DNA from: Tetracentron sinense | Lineage: Eukaryota; Streptophyta; Magnoliopsida; Trochodendrales; Trochodendraceae | NCBI GenBank assembly: GCA_015143295.1 | Contig: CM026557.1 | Coordinates: forward strand, 36,589,965-36,653,964 | Direction: 5' to 3' | DNA: 64,000 nt | Part shown: positions 31,994 to 43,794 of the stretch, piece by piece | Numbering within the stretch: position 1 is the stretch's first letter | Layout: each line of letters opens with the position of its first letter | The notes under the pieces: generated by a model | What the model was told of the DNA's origin: nothing | The model's database searches: none | What the model saw: the letters and a program-made list of their open reading frames with translations, nothing else | Made by a program: the position numbers and the translations under genes

Positions 31994-32501
31994 AGGGGTG
32001 TCAATGGATATGAATATTATTCGTACTGATTCGTATCTGAAGTTGTTTACTCGGATAATTATCTGAATATGTATTTGATGGAACGAATTAAGATAGTAAT
32101 TTTACCATCTGATATGAATTCAGATATTGATATATTTGCTTGGATAAATATTTGACCAATTATATAGTATGTTATTATATATAAAAAAATATATTATAAG
32201 TTTACAATACTAAAATAACTTTTTAAATATACTTTTTAAATTTAAGACATTAAATTGTATTTTTTAAATATAAATAAAGATAAAATTAATTTACTAAATT
32301 CTAAATATTTTGAACAATCCTTTCTTTTAATTTTTTGAAGAAATCTGATAATTTGGATGTTATCCGAATTTTAATATTTTGATCATAGTTGGACACAAAT
32401 ACCATAATTCACTATCCACGGGATATTTATACAAATTCGGATAGTCAAATATATAATCAGATACAAACTCAGATATAGAACTTAGATATACTAACAACTC
32501 T
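31994..32501. mobile_element. hAT-like MITE (about 508 bp), worn
   Basis: The left end AGGGGTGTCAATGGATATG matches the terminus of the 22584 MITE. The right end (CTAACAACTCT) has drifted. Near-identical flanks AATAGGAGCT and AATAGAGCT (31984-31993, 32502-32510) suggest an 8-bp-class duplication with one indel. The interior is AT-rich with repeated GATAYNNGAATTC-like words. Confidence 0.55.
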
Positions 32502-32870
32502 AATAGAGCTACATGTGTATAGATAATAGATGACATGTTTTGGACCGATTATGGGCTGAACTTGAATTGAGTTCGGGTGGAACTAACTTAGAAAATTTGA
32601 ACTGAGATGTGTTTGGGCCAAAGGTTTTGGATCGAGTATGGGCTTGGGCTGGGTTCAGACTCTGGATAAGTAGGCCAGGCTAGGGCCAAACTAGCTTTGG
32701 TCGAATCCATCCCAACCAATATATAGAGCTAGTAATGTTTCTTAGTGATGTGGCAAGCAAAAAGCCCACACATCATTTACAAACCCTAACTAACTACAGT
32801 CGAACTCCTTATAATTAATGATCATGGTAAAAAGTACATATTATTAAGTATAAGATGTAAGTCCTACTTT
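32502..32870. other. Unassigned, with a GGGCTGGGTTC-rich patch
   Basis: GGGCTTGGGCTGGGTTCAG and related words at 32520-32710 resemble the MITE-like block at 16.5 kb. No boundaries found. Confidence 0.35.
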
Positions 32871-33366
32871 GTCTTGACAAATTGCGTGATCAAAACATGT
32901 GTCTATAGGTGTCTAGTGTCCTGCTGTTCATCATGTCAAGCTTGGTGAAGACGAAGATTGAAGTTTTATCTACCAAGCTTCACTTACGCATTTAGGATGG
33001 TAAGTGACTTAGAAACCATCATTCCTAGGTGATAATTGTCTTGGAAAACTTTACAAAGACCTTAGGTTATTTGACTAAGGTATATGTCAAGTTCAAAATA
33101 CAAAAAATTGTTTTTTGAGCAAATCTGGTTCCACCGGTTGACCGCCAGTAATATTAGTTGACCACCCATGAAATATTTGTATAAGGATTTTTTCCAGTGG
33201 GGTCGAAAGTGACCGGTCAACCGTTGTAGCCCACCGATCGACCGTTGGCCCATCGGTCAACCACTATGCGTATTTTGAAGAGTTGTGATCCGATTAGAAC
33301 TCTAATTGGCCTATAACTATACCTCTTTAAACCTAATTCATTAGGAATTGAATGGTGTGTGACAGT
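32871..33366 (+). repeat. LTR-like U3 fragment with palindromic GGTCGACC-type boxes
   Basis: Boxes CCGGTTGACC (33134), GACCGGTCAACCG (33211), CCGATCGACCG (33234) and ATCGGTCAACC (33253) lie just upstream of a TATA-like GGCCTATAACTATACC (33309). This copies the layout of the copia and gypsy U3 regions elsewhere in the window. The fragment is cut at the right by the chromovirus LTR. Confidence 0.45.
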
Positions 33367-34253
33367 TGTGAGCACGGATTTTTATTCACGGGTATTTGAG
33401 AGTCGCCACTTATTAATTTAGAAGGGATAAGTCCTCGGGTTATGGATAAAGTCTTATGGTCTACATGAAATTCTAGGTAAGAGATTCGATTGAGTCCCGG
33501 GGAAGGTGTTAGGTACCTGGGACCCCCATTTTGCAATGGTTACCTACTTCCTAGGTATAAGTCAAATTAAGATCAAGTTGTATTCAAATGCCTAAGTGTT
33601 TAGAGTATACAAACTCAAGAAAGAAAAGCTAATTAACTAGGGTCGAACCCGGGTTGGGTTGCCCACGTACTCACAAGGGGTGAGATAAGACCAAACGTAG
33701 TTCTGCCACATGAGCCCATGCCAAGTGTCACGGTCCAATCTTTTTGTAAGCGAAGCGACCATGCGACACTCGGCTACACCTGCGAGTCAGCCAACCACAA
33801 GATACTCACCCGAGAAATGTTCCCAAGTGGTAAGATGCACACCAAGTCAGTAAGGGACAAAGTAAGCAGCACATAGCAACACGCAACACCGATTGAAAGC
33901 AACTTTAAGCTTTATTGTCCTTCCAAGCAACTCTTTACAGACTACAATTAGTGAGGAGATTGAGCTTGCTACAAACTCAAAGGGACATGGGCTAAGGACT
34001 CACCTTGCTCACCTTTCATCAAGGTAGGAAAATAAACATTTCACCATTTTACAGAAGGAAACATCCTCCTTGCTAGTGGAGTCATACTGGGGTATTTACA
34101 ACTCTGCCATTACAAATTACCTTACTAAACTACCCTTGACTACAAAAGGAATTTACAATAAACCCCAGGACACTTTACATGACTCATATGTACAAGGCTT
34201 ACAAAACACGGGTCATGGCTATGTGCCGAGCACTGGACAAATTGACCATGACA
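33367..34253 (-). repeat. 3' LTR of a chromovirus (Ty3/gypsy)
   Basis: On the minus strand it opens TGTCATGGTCAATTTG immediately after the polypurine tract AAGTGGGGGAGTC and closes near CCGTGCTCACA, about 887 bp. It follows directly on the chromodomain pol end. No matching 5' LTR is in the window. Confidence 0.65.
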
Positions 34254-34266
34254 GACTCCCCCACTT
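34254..34266 (-). promoter_or_regulatory. Polypurine tract of the chromovirus
   Basis: AAGTGGGGGAGTC on the minus strand directly precedes the LTR start TGTCATGG; it would prime plus-strand DNA synthesis. Confidence 0.7.
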
Positions 34267-34744
34267 AAATAGTCGATGCCCTCGTAGACTCTAAAGCTTG
34301 ATACTCGGCAACCTTGTTTTCGAATTGGCGTAGGTCTTCGGCTAGCTCCCAGCTTGTATCTTCATCACCTCGACCCCTCCACTTCACCAGGTATTCTCGC
34401 TGCGGATGCTTGAGTGTTGGTGCTGCACGATCTGCCAAGATGCGCTTTACTTCACGAACACTCGAACTTGTCGCCTTTGGTGCAGTTCTGACAGAGATGT
34501 TGCGAGCTGAATCTTTCATGTCAGGATAGTACGTCTTGATGTTGCTGGCATGGAATACTGGGTGGACCTTCAACCATGACGGAAGCATAAATTTGTAGGA
34601 GGTCTTGCCCACACGAGCAACAACAGGAACTGGACCTTCATACTTTCGAACAAGCTTGTTGTGGACTTTCCAAAAGAATTTCAGTTGTTCTGGAAGAAGC
34701 TTGACAAGGACTAGATCTCCCACTTGGAATTCTCCTGGTCTTTT
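34265..34744 (-). pseudogene. Chromovirus pol, C-terminal end of integrase with chromodomain (truncated)
   Basis: The C-terminal integrase tail and chromodomain steer integration into heterochromatin. On the minus strand the open frame shows FQVGDLVLVKLLPEQL and RKYEGPVPVVARVGK, then SYKFMLPSWLKVHPVFHAS (the GPY/F module), and finally EYLVKWRGRGDEDTSWE, the chromodomain core, about residues 108-125 of the 152-residue frame. The TAA stop is adjacent to the polypurine tract of the 3' LTR, so this is the true C-terminus. RT, RNase H and the integrase core are missing because the frame is cut at about 34745, where the Tat-type LTR begins. The surviving part is free of stops. Confidence 0.85.
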
Positions 34745-34748
34745 ATCA

Positions 34749-37085
34749 TGGTTAGGCCAAGAGGTAAGCTCGGAGGTTAAGGTTTAGTCCGGTAGACTAA
34801 AGGTTGGGCCCGGTAGGCCATGGTTAGACCTAGAGGTCAAGAGTAAGCCCGATAGGCTTTGGGTTGGGCCCGGTAGGCCAAGGGTGAGCCCGGTAGGGTT
34901 TGAGTTGGGCTTGGTAGGCCAAGATTGGGCCCGGTAGGCCCAAAGGATTTAACTGGAGTTAAACGGGTCTAACCGTAGTTAGGTATGTTAATCAGGATTG
35001 GATAAGGTTTAAAGTATAATTATGCTCCTTAAGAGTTGATTAATGATTTTTGGGGGCTTTTCCCAAATATCCCAAAATTAAATAGGGCTAACCATGGTTA
35101 AGACATAGGTTTAACCATGGTTAGTCCAATTATCCTTACTTAAGTAGTCTACAAAGTTGGATTTGGGATTAGACTACCATTTCTGATTTTTCAAGATTTT
35201 TTGGAATTTTTTCATGGCTTAAATGGGCTTAACCATGGTTAAGTTCATCTAATCGTGGTTAGGCATGCTTGCACAGTCCAAAGTTGATATTTTTTGGAGT
35301 TTCAGAATATTTTTGGATTTTCTGAGATTTTTTAAAATTTTTCCATGTGGTTAGGCTAACTAATCATGGTTAATTTTTAACCAGGGTTAGGTTAACTCGT
35401 GGTTAAGCCAAGGAGGGTTTAGAATGGGCCCAAGGGGCCAAGTCAGGTCTGGTATGGGTCCCCCATGTGGGCTGGGCTCCTATAATGCCCAAAAAATCAA
35501 TATTGGCGGTAATTGGTTTACCGCCAATCTGACATATTTTAACCAGGGTTTGAGGCCTTGTGACTCGGGTTAGGAATAATCCAGGGAGGTCTACAGGCAT
35601 AGGGTTGAAGAGGGGATTCTGGGGAAGAGATTGAGACTGGGGTGGGCCCCAGGGGTGGACTGGAGTGGGCCCCACAATGGGCCAAAGGTGGCTAGTTTAC
35701 CATTTACATAAAATGATAAATGGCGGTAGATAATTTACTGCCATTTAGCACAATCTTGGTTGGAGTTAATTTTAACCACGGTTAAGTTAAAGGGTTGAAC
35801 TTAAAAAGCCCAGGATGGACTCAGTAAGGTTTGGTGGATCGAATCCATGCCCTAGAGTGGACTAGGGCTAGCTCAGTTGGGGGCCACAGGGGCTCAAACA
35901 GAAAGCTCCAGGAATGGCGGTACTGAGTTTACCGTAATTCCTGGGTTTAGCCCAGAAAGTGATTTTGCCCTACAGGGCTGCTATGGGGACGAACCTAGGG
36001 GTTCCCTCATGGCACGAGGGACCCCTAGAGGCTTCTGAAGCTGCTTGGAGTAGGTTGTGTACCCGTGACGGGTTCCCCACACCTATGATGAAGGTGGGGG
36101 AGCACCTTGCAATGGGTTTGAACAGCAAAATCAAAAGACAACTCCCCTAAATGGATCAAGGGCTCAAAATAGTACAAAATAGAAGATAAGTGGGGTAGGG
36201 GGAAGCTCTACCCTGCTGCTGGTATGGTGGAGCTGGTGGTGGCCTTCGAAAGGGACGGTGGTGCTGTGGGGGTTCATGGTAGAGCACAGTGGCACTGCAC
36301 AGAGGGTTGGGTGCTCTAGATATGCTCCTGGGAACTTCGTGGGGGAGCTGGAAGGGTACTAAGTTGCTCAGGGGTTCGGTCCTTAGGTTTTGGTCTATGA
36401 GTTTTGGCTGTGGAGGGTGCTACCCTTTATAGGCCAGGGGTTAGGGACACCCCTGGCATTAGGACGAGGGTGGATGGACCTACAAGAGGTGGAGTGGGGT
36501 AGTCTGCAGGCGGAGAGGGGGCTGCAAGCATGCCTGATCCCTACAAGGGGTTGGTGTGCTATAGGAAACAAAAACAGGGAATGTCAGTAATGTATTTACC
36601 GACATTCCCAAACTTGTGCAAACTTGGGTTATCGGTAAACAATTCAGTGACAAAAAGAGTTTTTGCCCAGAAGGCCCTTGGCCCATGCAGGCATGCGGTA
36701 CTTGGCTTGGAATTCTAATTTTGGGTCTGGGCTTGGGCCCAGGCCGAGAACTTTAGACTCTTAGGGGATTTTTGGACTTTGGGTTTAAGCCCTAAGGATC
36801 TAGGGCTTAGCTAGAGCTTGGGTTTACCTAGGTTTTTGATCAGGGTTTACCTAGGTTTTGACTAGGGTTAGGCTAGGGTTTACTTAGGGTTAAGGTTCTA
36901 GGGTTAGGCTAGGGCTTACCTAGTGTTAGGGTTTAACTAGGGTTAAGACCTAGGGTTTGAATGGGATTTTGCCTAGGGTTTGCTAGGGCTTTTACTAGGG
37001 CTTGCTAGGGGACTCGGCTGAGGTAACCATGGCTAAGAATCTTTACCCATGGTTTGGATAGGGGTGTGAAAATTGGGTGCTTACA
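34749..37085 (-). repeat. 3' LTR of the Tat element
   Basis: On the minus strand it starts TGTAAGCACCCAATTTTC directly after the polypurine tract and ends near GGCCTAACCA, about 2.34 kb. The part 35750-37085 is duplicated at 43795-45147. At its far end (34770-34960) it has a short tandem array of GGGCCCGGTAGGCCAAGG-like units, and at 36780-37010 runs of telomere-like CTAGGGTTTACCTAGGG. Confidence 0.75.
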
Positions 37086-37099
37086 GCAGCCCTTCTTTA
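37086..37099 (-). promoter_or_regulatory. Polypurine tract of the Tat element
   Basis: TAAAGAAGGGCTGC on the minus strand sits immediately before TGTAAGCACCC. This fixes the 3' LTR boundary. Confidence 0.65.
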
Positions 37100-37359
37100 T
37101 CGGAGAGTGTCGAGATAGACAATTGAACGACAAAGACTGGAATCATCCGATTTTTATACCAAAATTAGATTTTGGAAATGTAGTATGATACGTGCCGTGC
37201 AAGTGGTGAATGCTTATACAGAGATTAGGGCTACTATTGGGGAGTAGCGAGTGGCCGTGGAAGAAAATGAATGCAAAGATGAGTGGGCCAAAGGCGTTTA
37301 GCTGAGAGAGGGTGTCACTCAGAAGCAATAGGGGGTTTTGATCGAAATGGTGTTTTCTG

Positions 37360-37990
37360 AGGGATATTAACTGAAACGATCGGAGGACACACGTGGTGTC
37401 AGGAACACACGGGGTGTTAAAAGGAGGAGATACAGAGTGTCAGGGGACACATAGGATGTCAGAAAACATGGGGTGTTTGGAAATACACGACGTGTTGGAC
37501 ATGCGAGGTGTCGGCATATTGACTTATTGTTAATAGAGACCTGGGATGTCGAGGATACACGGGGTGTCGAAAGAGATGACATGCTGTGAGTATCAATGTA
37601 TTGACAAGGTGTGTTTTTGTCATGGAGACTCGTATGTCGAGATCACATAGGGGTGTCTCTAGGGGTACATGCGGTGAGTGTCGGCGTGTTGACAAGATAT
37701 GTTTTTGTCAATGAAGACTCGTATGTGGGGGACATGCAAGGTGTTGGCATATTGACTCGGTGTCAATGGAGACCTGGGATGTCGAGAACGCGCGGGCACA
37801 TCTCTAAGGGGACATGCGGTAAGTAATGTTGTTTTTGTGACGAGGCTGGCACGGAGCACACAAGTTGTCGAGGACACACAGGGTTATCACAAAAGGGGGA
37901 CATACGGTAGGTAATGTTGTTTTTGTGACGAGGTTGTCACGAATCACACAGGATGTCGAGGACACATGGGGGTGTCACAAAATTTTTGAG
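37360..37990. repeat. Minisatellite in the Tat 3' region (GGTGTCGAGGACACA-type)
   Basis: Units combining GACACACGGGGTGTC, GGACATGCGGT and GTGTTTTTGTCATGGAGAC recur with a spacing of roughly 60-120 bp and strong drift. Open frames on both strands here are by-products of the repeat. Confidence 0.75.
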
Positions 37991-38499
37991 GCGTGATGTT
38001 GGATTGATATTGGAATTGCCCAAGAGGGACTGGATTTTGATCTTGCAGGATATGATGCTATGCTGTTATGTAGGGATAAAGACGAGGGTGCTTTCTCATG
38101 ACTCTGTGGTGATTCGCGATTGGAGGGGATGTGCGTTGTCGGCTTCCTCTTCTTGCTGGCTAGGGCTACTTGGTGCAGGTTGGTACACACGGGTTTTGAT
38201 ATGAAAAGTTTGTTTTTAAAAATCTCTTTTCAGAAAAGTGTAGAAGATTTTGCAAAGATTTTAGTTTCGATGACAAAAATGCTTAGTTAGCTTTCAAATG
38301 TGCCAGTAAATCACCTATGCTAGGGCTTAAGGGAATTAATGAACTGTCTTTCACTCTTGAAGAGAAGAGTATGATTCAAAGCAGGATGTTGCCGGGGGTA
38401 GACAAGCTTGTAAAATGCTGTTGCAGGCCGAGGGCCCTGGATGAGGGGAACCTTTCTGATGGGGCTTATAAGCTTTTGGACTCTTGCTGGGGAAGAGTA

Positions 38500-39390
38500 T
38501 TGTTGTGAGCCATCGGAGGCTTCCACTGGGGATCTACCGGGGATTGGAGATTGTTCGCCATCGGGGATCTGCTAGGGAGTGGGCTCTTGCTGTGGACCAC
38601 TACCGGGGAATTTGAGGAGATGTTTTCTGTACGATTCTCTACTGGGGAATGCTCGGGAGTTAAATATTTGCTGGGGATATTCCCTGCGGGAATCTCTGCT
38701 AGGGATATTGGTCTACTGAGAGATGCTGATTGCTGGGGATAATTGGGGGATCTGGTGAGCCTGATTCCTGCTGGACGTTGTTGCCAAATTGATTTTCAAC
38801 TTTTTCTTCATTTTTTACCATTTGAATGACCAAGTCATGGTGTTCGCATAATTTTTGCACGATGAGGTCGTTGCCAGTTTTCCTCATGCCTACTAAACTG
38901 ATTGATTTTTGTCCATTTTTTACCCCTAGTCGCAAGACTAGGTTTGCGAATCACAGAACTTTTACACAATGAGGTCGTTACCAGTTTTCATTCATGCATG
39001 CGACTTACTGGGGAAGCTCATGATTTGCTGGAGAAAATAGGTCTTCTCCCGTTATTGCCCTGAATGGTGCTCCTTTGGGGATTAGAGATGATTTTTCCGC
39101 TGGGAGATATGATGTGATATTATGCTTGTACTCGCAGTTTGTAGAGGATCTAGGAGGACTTAGAGTGGAACGAAATGGAGGCTAGGGTACCAAAGTTTGG
39201 GACACCCTGAGTTGTAGTTGATTTGCACTCGATTGAGGGTTTTTTTGTCTCCACTGGGGATTGTTCTCTTTGGTAGAGGTTGACTGGTGATTTTCTCCAT
39301 TTGAGGGGAGAAGTTGACTCTTCTGGGGAGAGTTTTGTTTCCACTGGGGAAAAAGTAATTCCACTGGGGAAATGAATTAGGAGAAGCTGA
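38500..39390. repeat. Degenerate CTGGGGAT / CACTGGGGA repeat in the Tat 3' region
   Basis: GCTGGGGAWAWT, CTACYGGGGAAT and TTCCACTGGGGAAA recur many times. Part of the same hypervariable 3' region as the preceding minisatellite. Confidence 0.65.
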
Positions 39391-39399
39391 TTCTACTAA

Positions 39400-40039
39400 G
39401 GGGAAAGTCCGAGGAGTGAGTCCTTGACTTTTGAGAATGTTTCAACTTCTATTTTGGGATTTCCCTTGATGAAAATTTTGTATACGTTGGTATCGATTCC
39501 ATCGAGGGAAGTTGGGAGAGTTAGAATCTGCTTGGGGAGAAAATCTGGAGAGGTTGTCTCTGTGGGAGGTCTCTGATTTTGAGAATGTTTCTTCTTCTAT
39601 TTTGCATTTTCCTTTGATGGAAACTTTGTATCCTTGATAGTCGACTCGTCTGGGAAAGTCGAGAGGATTTTTTCTTGGGTAGTGACTCTGTGGGGAGAGT
39701 CAGTAAGGTTGGACTCTTTTTAGGGAAAAGGGCACCTGGAGGTTGACACAGGGACTGTATTTCTCTTGTTAGTGACCGCACCCGATTTTTTAGGTTGCCT
39801 ACGTACCCTTTGGAGGATCAGGTCATGATGTAGTTGAGGCAAATGCCACAGGTTGGCGAGAGAGGATGTCCCTGAAAAGGTTTTATGAAAGAAAGGTTGT
39901 TAGGCTCAAAGGGCTAACTAGGGGATTTCATTGATTTTTGTAAAAAAGTTTACAATATTGGGAATAAGGAGTGTGCTAAAGATAGCCTCCTGTCATTTCC
40001 CGGAGAAGCTAAGAGTGCAAAACGCCTATCAGATCTAGA
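39400..40039. other. Tat 3' untranslated spacer
   Basis: Lies between the integrase end and the CTGGGGA repeats. The 86-codon minus frame at 39521-39781 is low complexity and has no recognisable domain. Confidence 0.45.
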
Positions 40040-43000
40040 CCCTAAGCGTAGTGTCTCTTGACTTTGTCCATATTGATAGGCTCTGGGAGGTCTTCGTCAT
40101 CCATATGTTCGAGTCGAAGGACGCCTCCTGAGAATTTGTCTCAGATGATGTATGGGCCTTCATAGTTAGGTGTGAACTTACCCCTCGGGTCAGGGTGGTT
40201 CGGCATTATTTTTTGGAGAACCAGGTCACTGACTTCGACGTTGCGAGGCTTGACCTTCTTGTCGAATGCCTTAGCCATACGCCTCTGATAGGTCTGAGAG
40301 TGATTAATGGCTTTTAGTTTCTGCTCTTCGATTAGATTCAGCTATTCATATCGGGTCTGCGCCAATTCTACTTCTGATATTTCTGCTTCTATTAGCACTC
40401 GGAGTGATTGAATTTGTACTTCGAATGGGAAGACTGCTTCCATACCATAAGCTAGAGAAAATGGTGTTGCCCCAGTTGAGGTTATGATGGACGTTTTATA
40501 GGCCATGAGTGCGTATGGGAGCATCTCATACCAGACAGAGTAGTTGGTTGCCATCTTCTCAATGATTTTCTTTATGTTTTTGTTGGCGGCTTCAACTACA
40601 CCATTAGCCTGAGGCCTGTATGGTGTAGAATTGTGATGCTATATTTTAAATTTCTGGCAGAGATCCGTCATCCCCTTGTTGCAGAAGTTGAGAGCATTGC
40701 CAGTTACAATCTCGAATAGGACACCGTACCGATAGGTGATATCCTTTTTCAGAAAACACTGAACCACCGAGGCTGTGACATTGGCATAAAGAGGCTGCCT
40801 CGACCCATTTGATAAAGTAATCGATTGCAAGCAGGATGAATTAATGTCCGTCTGATGCATTTGGAGCTATGGGTCCAATGACGTCGATGCCCCAAGCTGA
40901 GAATGGCGAAAGAACAGTCAAGTTGTGAAGCCTTGTCGGTGGTGTGTTGATTTTGTCGGCGTAGATTTGGCACTGGTGGCACTTCTAGTATATGCTTACA
41001 ATAATTATCTTCCATTGTAGACCAGTAGTAGCCCAGCCTGAGTATCTTCTTGGAGAGCATTAACTCATTCATGTGTGGGCCACAAGTTCCTCCGTGAACT
41101 TCTTCAACTACCTGTGCTACTTCACTGGTGTTGAGGCATCTAAGCCAGACCAAGCTCGGTGATCTCTTGTACAAGATGCCCCCTGAGAGGACAAACTGAA
41201 TAGCCAGTCTCTTGATTGCCGCCGGTCTGTTTTGGTGGCATCGAGTGGGAAGGTCTCGTCCTCGAGGTATTGCTTGATGTCCGTATACCAAGGCTTGTTG
41301 TCTGATACTTCTTCGATCTGAAGGCAGTAGGCAGGCTGATCCTATTACTGAATCTCAATTGACCAGAGCATGATGCCCTTGGGGATCTGAATCATGGAGG
41401 TGAGGGTAGCCAATGCATCTGCAAACTTATTGTGGTTCTTAGACTTGTGGCTGAAGGTGATTCTTTTGAACTGAGTGATCAGCATGTTGAGGTAGGTTAG
41501 GTACGAGACTAGTCGGGCTTCTCGGATGGCCCGAGATTTGTTTGCCTAGCAGATGAATCACCATAAACATCGATCTCTTCAATCCCGATTCCCAAGGCTT
41601 CTTTCAGTCCGGCTATGCACACCTTATATTCTGCTTCATTGTTGGAGTATCTGAATCTTAGCTTGACTGAGATACGGAGGTGTGCTCCCCTGGGTGAGAT
41701 CAGGACTACTCCTGCCCCATGCCCATAATTGTTGACAGCTCCGTCAAAGTATAACTCTCAGCTGGAGTACTCTTGCTTTTCCACTTTTGTGTATAAGATG
41801 GCTTCGTCTGGAAAATGATCATATACTGAGACGTAGTCCTCTGTTGGACTGTGGGCCAAGTGATCTGCTATCGTCTGCCCCTTGATTGACTTCTGTGTCA
41901 TGTATGTGATGTCAAATTCAGACAATATCATAAGCCATCAGGCAGTCCTTCCAGTAATGGCTGGCTTTTCCAAGAGGTACTTGAGTGGGTCCATCCGGGA
42001 GATCAAGATTTTCGGATAAGAAAGTAGATAATGCCGCAGACACTAAGTAGCCCAGACCAGTGCTAGACATGTTTTCGCAAGCGAGCTGTACCTCTCTTCG
42101 TACTCTAGTAGGCGTTTACTTATATAGTAGATGGCTTGCTCTGTTTTGCCTGTCTTGTCATGTTGTGCTAGGATGCACCCCATAGAGGTTTCTTGCACTG
42201 AGATGTAGAGTAGTAGGGGCCGTCTTGGCGTAGGAGGCACAAATACTGGAGGATTGAGCAGGTATTTCTTTATTCTATCAAAGGCTTCTTGACACTCGTC
42301 TGTCCAGACTGTCGGTGTGTTCTTCTAGAGAAGTTTGAAGATCGGCTCGCATATCGGAGTGAGCTGTGAGATGAATCTGCTGATGTACTAAATCCTACCT
42401 AGGAAACTGCGGATTTCCTTTTCAGTTTGGCGCGTCGGCATTTTGATGATAGCCTTGGCTTTGGCTGGATCAATCTCAATGCCTCTTTTGCTTACTATGA
42501 AGCCGAAGAGCTTTCCAGATGAGGCTCCAAATACACATTTGACCGGATTCAGTCCCAGACGGTACTCTCTGAGTCTGTCACATAGTCTTTTTAGGTCTTC
42601 TGGGTGTTGCCTGGCAGTAGGCGATTTGACGATCATGTCATCCACGTAGACTTCAGTTGACTTATGGATCATGTCATGAAATAGTATCGTCATGGCCCTC
42701 TAATAGGTTGCCCCTTCATTCTTGAATCCGAGGGGTATGAACTTGTAGCAGAATGTGTCCCAAGGTGTGATGAATGAAGTTTTCGACATGTCTTCTTCTG
42801 CCATTCTGATTTGGTTGTATCTGGAGAAACCATCCATGAATGAGAGAGTTTCGTGCCCTGCAGTATTGTCGAACAGAATGTCAATATGCGGGAGAGGAAA
42901 ATTATCTTTAGGGCTTGCCCTATTCAGGTTCCGGTAGTCGATGCACATCCGGACTTTGTCATCCTTCTTAGGTACAGGCACGATGTTGGCTAACCATTCA

Positions 43001-43296
43001 GGATAGGTAGCAACTGCCAGGAAGCCTGCTTTGATATGCTTTTCAACCTCCTATTTGACCTTCGACGATCATTCAGGTCTCATCCGTCTCAGTTTCTACT
43101 TAACTGGTCTGACGTCAGGGTTTAGGGGTAGTCTGTGCACCACTAATGCTGGGTCCAGGTCGAGCATGTCTGTGTATGACCAGGCGAAAACATCATTGTA
43201 GCTCTTCAGAAAACTGATCATATCTGTTCTCTGTTGCAGGCTCACGCTTGTGCCGATTTTGACTAGCTGTGGGTTGTCCTCGATTCCAAGGTTCAC
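40040..43296 (-). pseudogene. Tat-lineage pol polyprotein pseudogene: RT, RNase H, aRNH, integrase
   Basis: Pol copies element RNA into DNA and integrates it. On the minus strand: a pre-RT linker (43296-43096) with DVFAWSYTDM; RT (42981-42388) with PKKDDKVRMCIDYRNLN, SFMDGFSRYNQI and the catalytic YVDDM; RNase H (42240-41900) with LLYISVQETSMGC; a second RNase H (41760-41530) with LYFDGAVNNYGHGAG, NNEAEYKVC and VYGDS; integrase zinc region (41150-40980), core AWGIDVIGPIAPNASDG (about 40900) and YRPQANGVVEAANKN (about 40620-40575); C-terminal GKFTPNYEGPYII and EDLPEPINMDKVKRHYA (40180-40040). Many stops and frameshifts show it is inactive. The region starts at the linker; gag and protease are absent. 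Confidence 0.9.
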
Positions 43297-43794
43297 TGTC
43301 TCGGTATCCCCAATGTTTGACTGTAATAACTCTTCACTGCGTTCTAGGAGGTCCAGAATCTCCTAAGGCAGTTCATCTTCCTACTTTGAATCATATTCCA
43401 CTTCCGTCTGTTACAGAAGGGTTTCAGGGGTAGCCTTGTTAGAGGTGATTTCCTGGAAAATCAATTAGCTTAGTTTAGCATGCTTATGATTTTTTGTTTT
43501 TGGTAGCTTCAAGGCACTAGGCCTTCCAGGGGAAGAGTCCGTGTGATTTTGTCATCAGCCAAAATATTTGATGCAAAACATGTTTTTGAGTCAAAATGCT
43601 AGATTTCATTTATAAAAACAAGTATGATTGTTGTTACAAAAGTTAACTCAGACAAAAGAGGCCGACAGTCACTTGACATTTGGATTTTACAAACAGGAGC
43701 AAAGAGAGATAAAAGGAGGAGAAGGGTGATGCTTGTTCACTACCTGGTCTGACCGACCTTTCCTGCACTGCTGCTGCCTTGGCCCTGGATGGCC
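43297..43794. other. Remnant between the pol linker and the truncated 5' LTR
   Basis: Only about 500 bp separate RT from LTR sequence, where an intact element has gag and protease (normally over 2 kb). No CCHC or DTG/DSG motif was found here. Confidence 0.5.

Noticed and set aside
36780..37020. True telomere or interstitial telomere repeat block
   Set aside because: Units are degenerate, and the same array is present in both LTRs of one retrotransposon, so it belongs to the element.
37360..37990. CRISPR-like array of spaced repeats
   Set aside because: The repeats drift, have irregular spacing without unique spacers, and lie in the 3' region of a plant retrotransposon.
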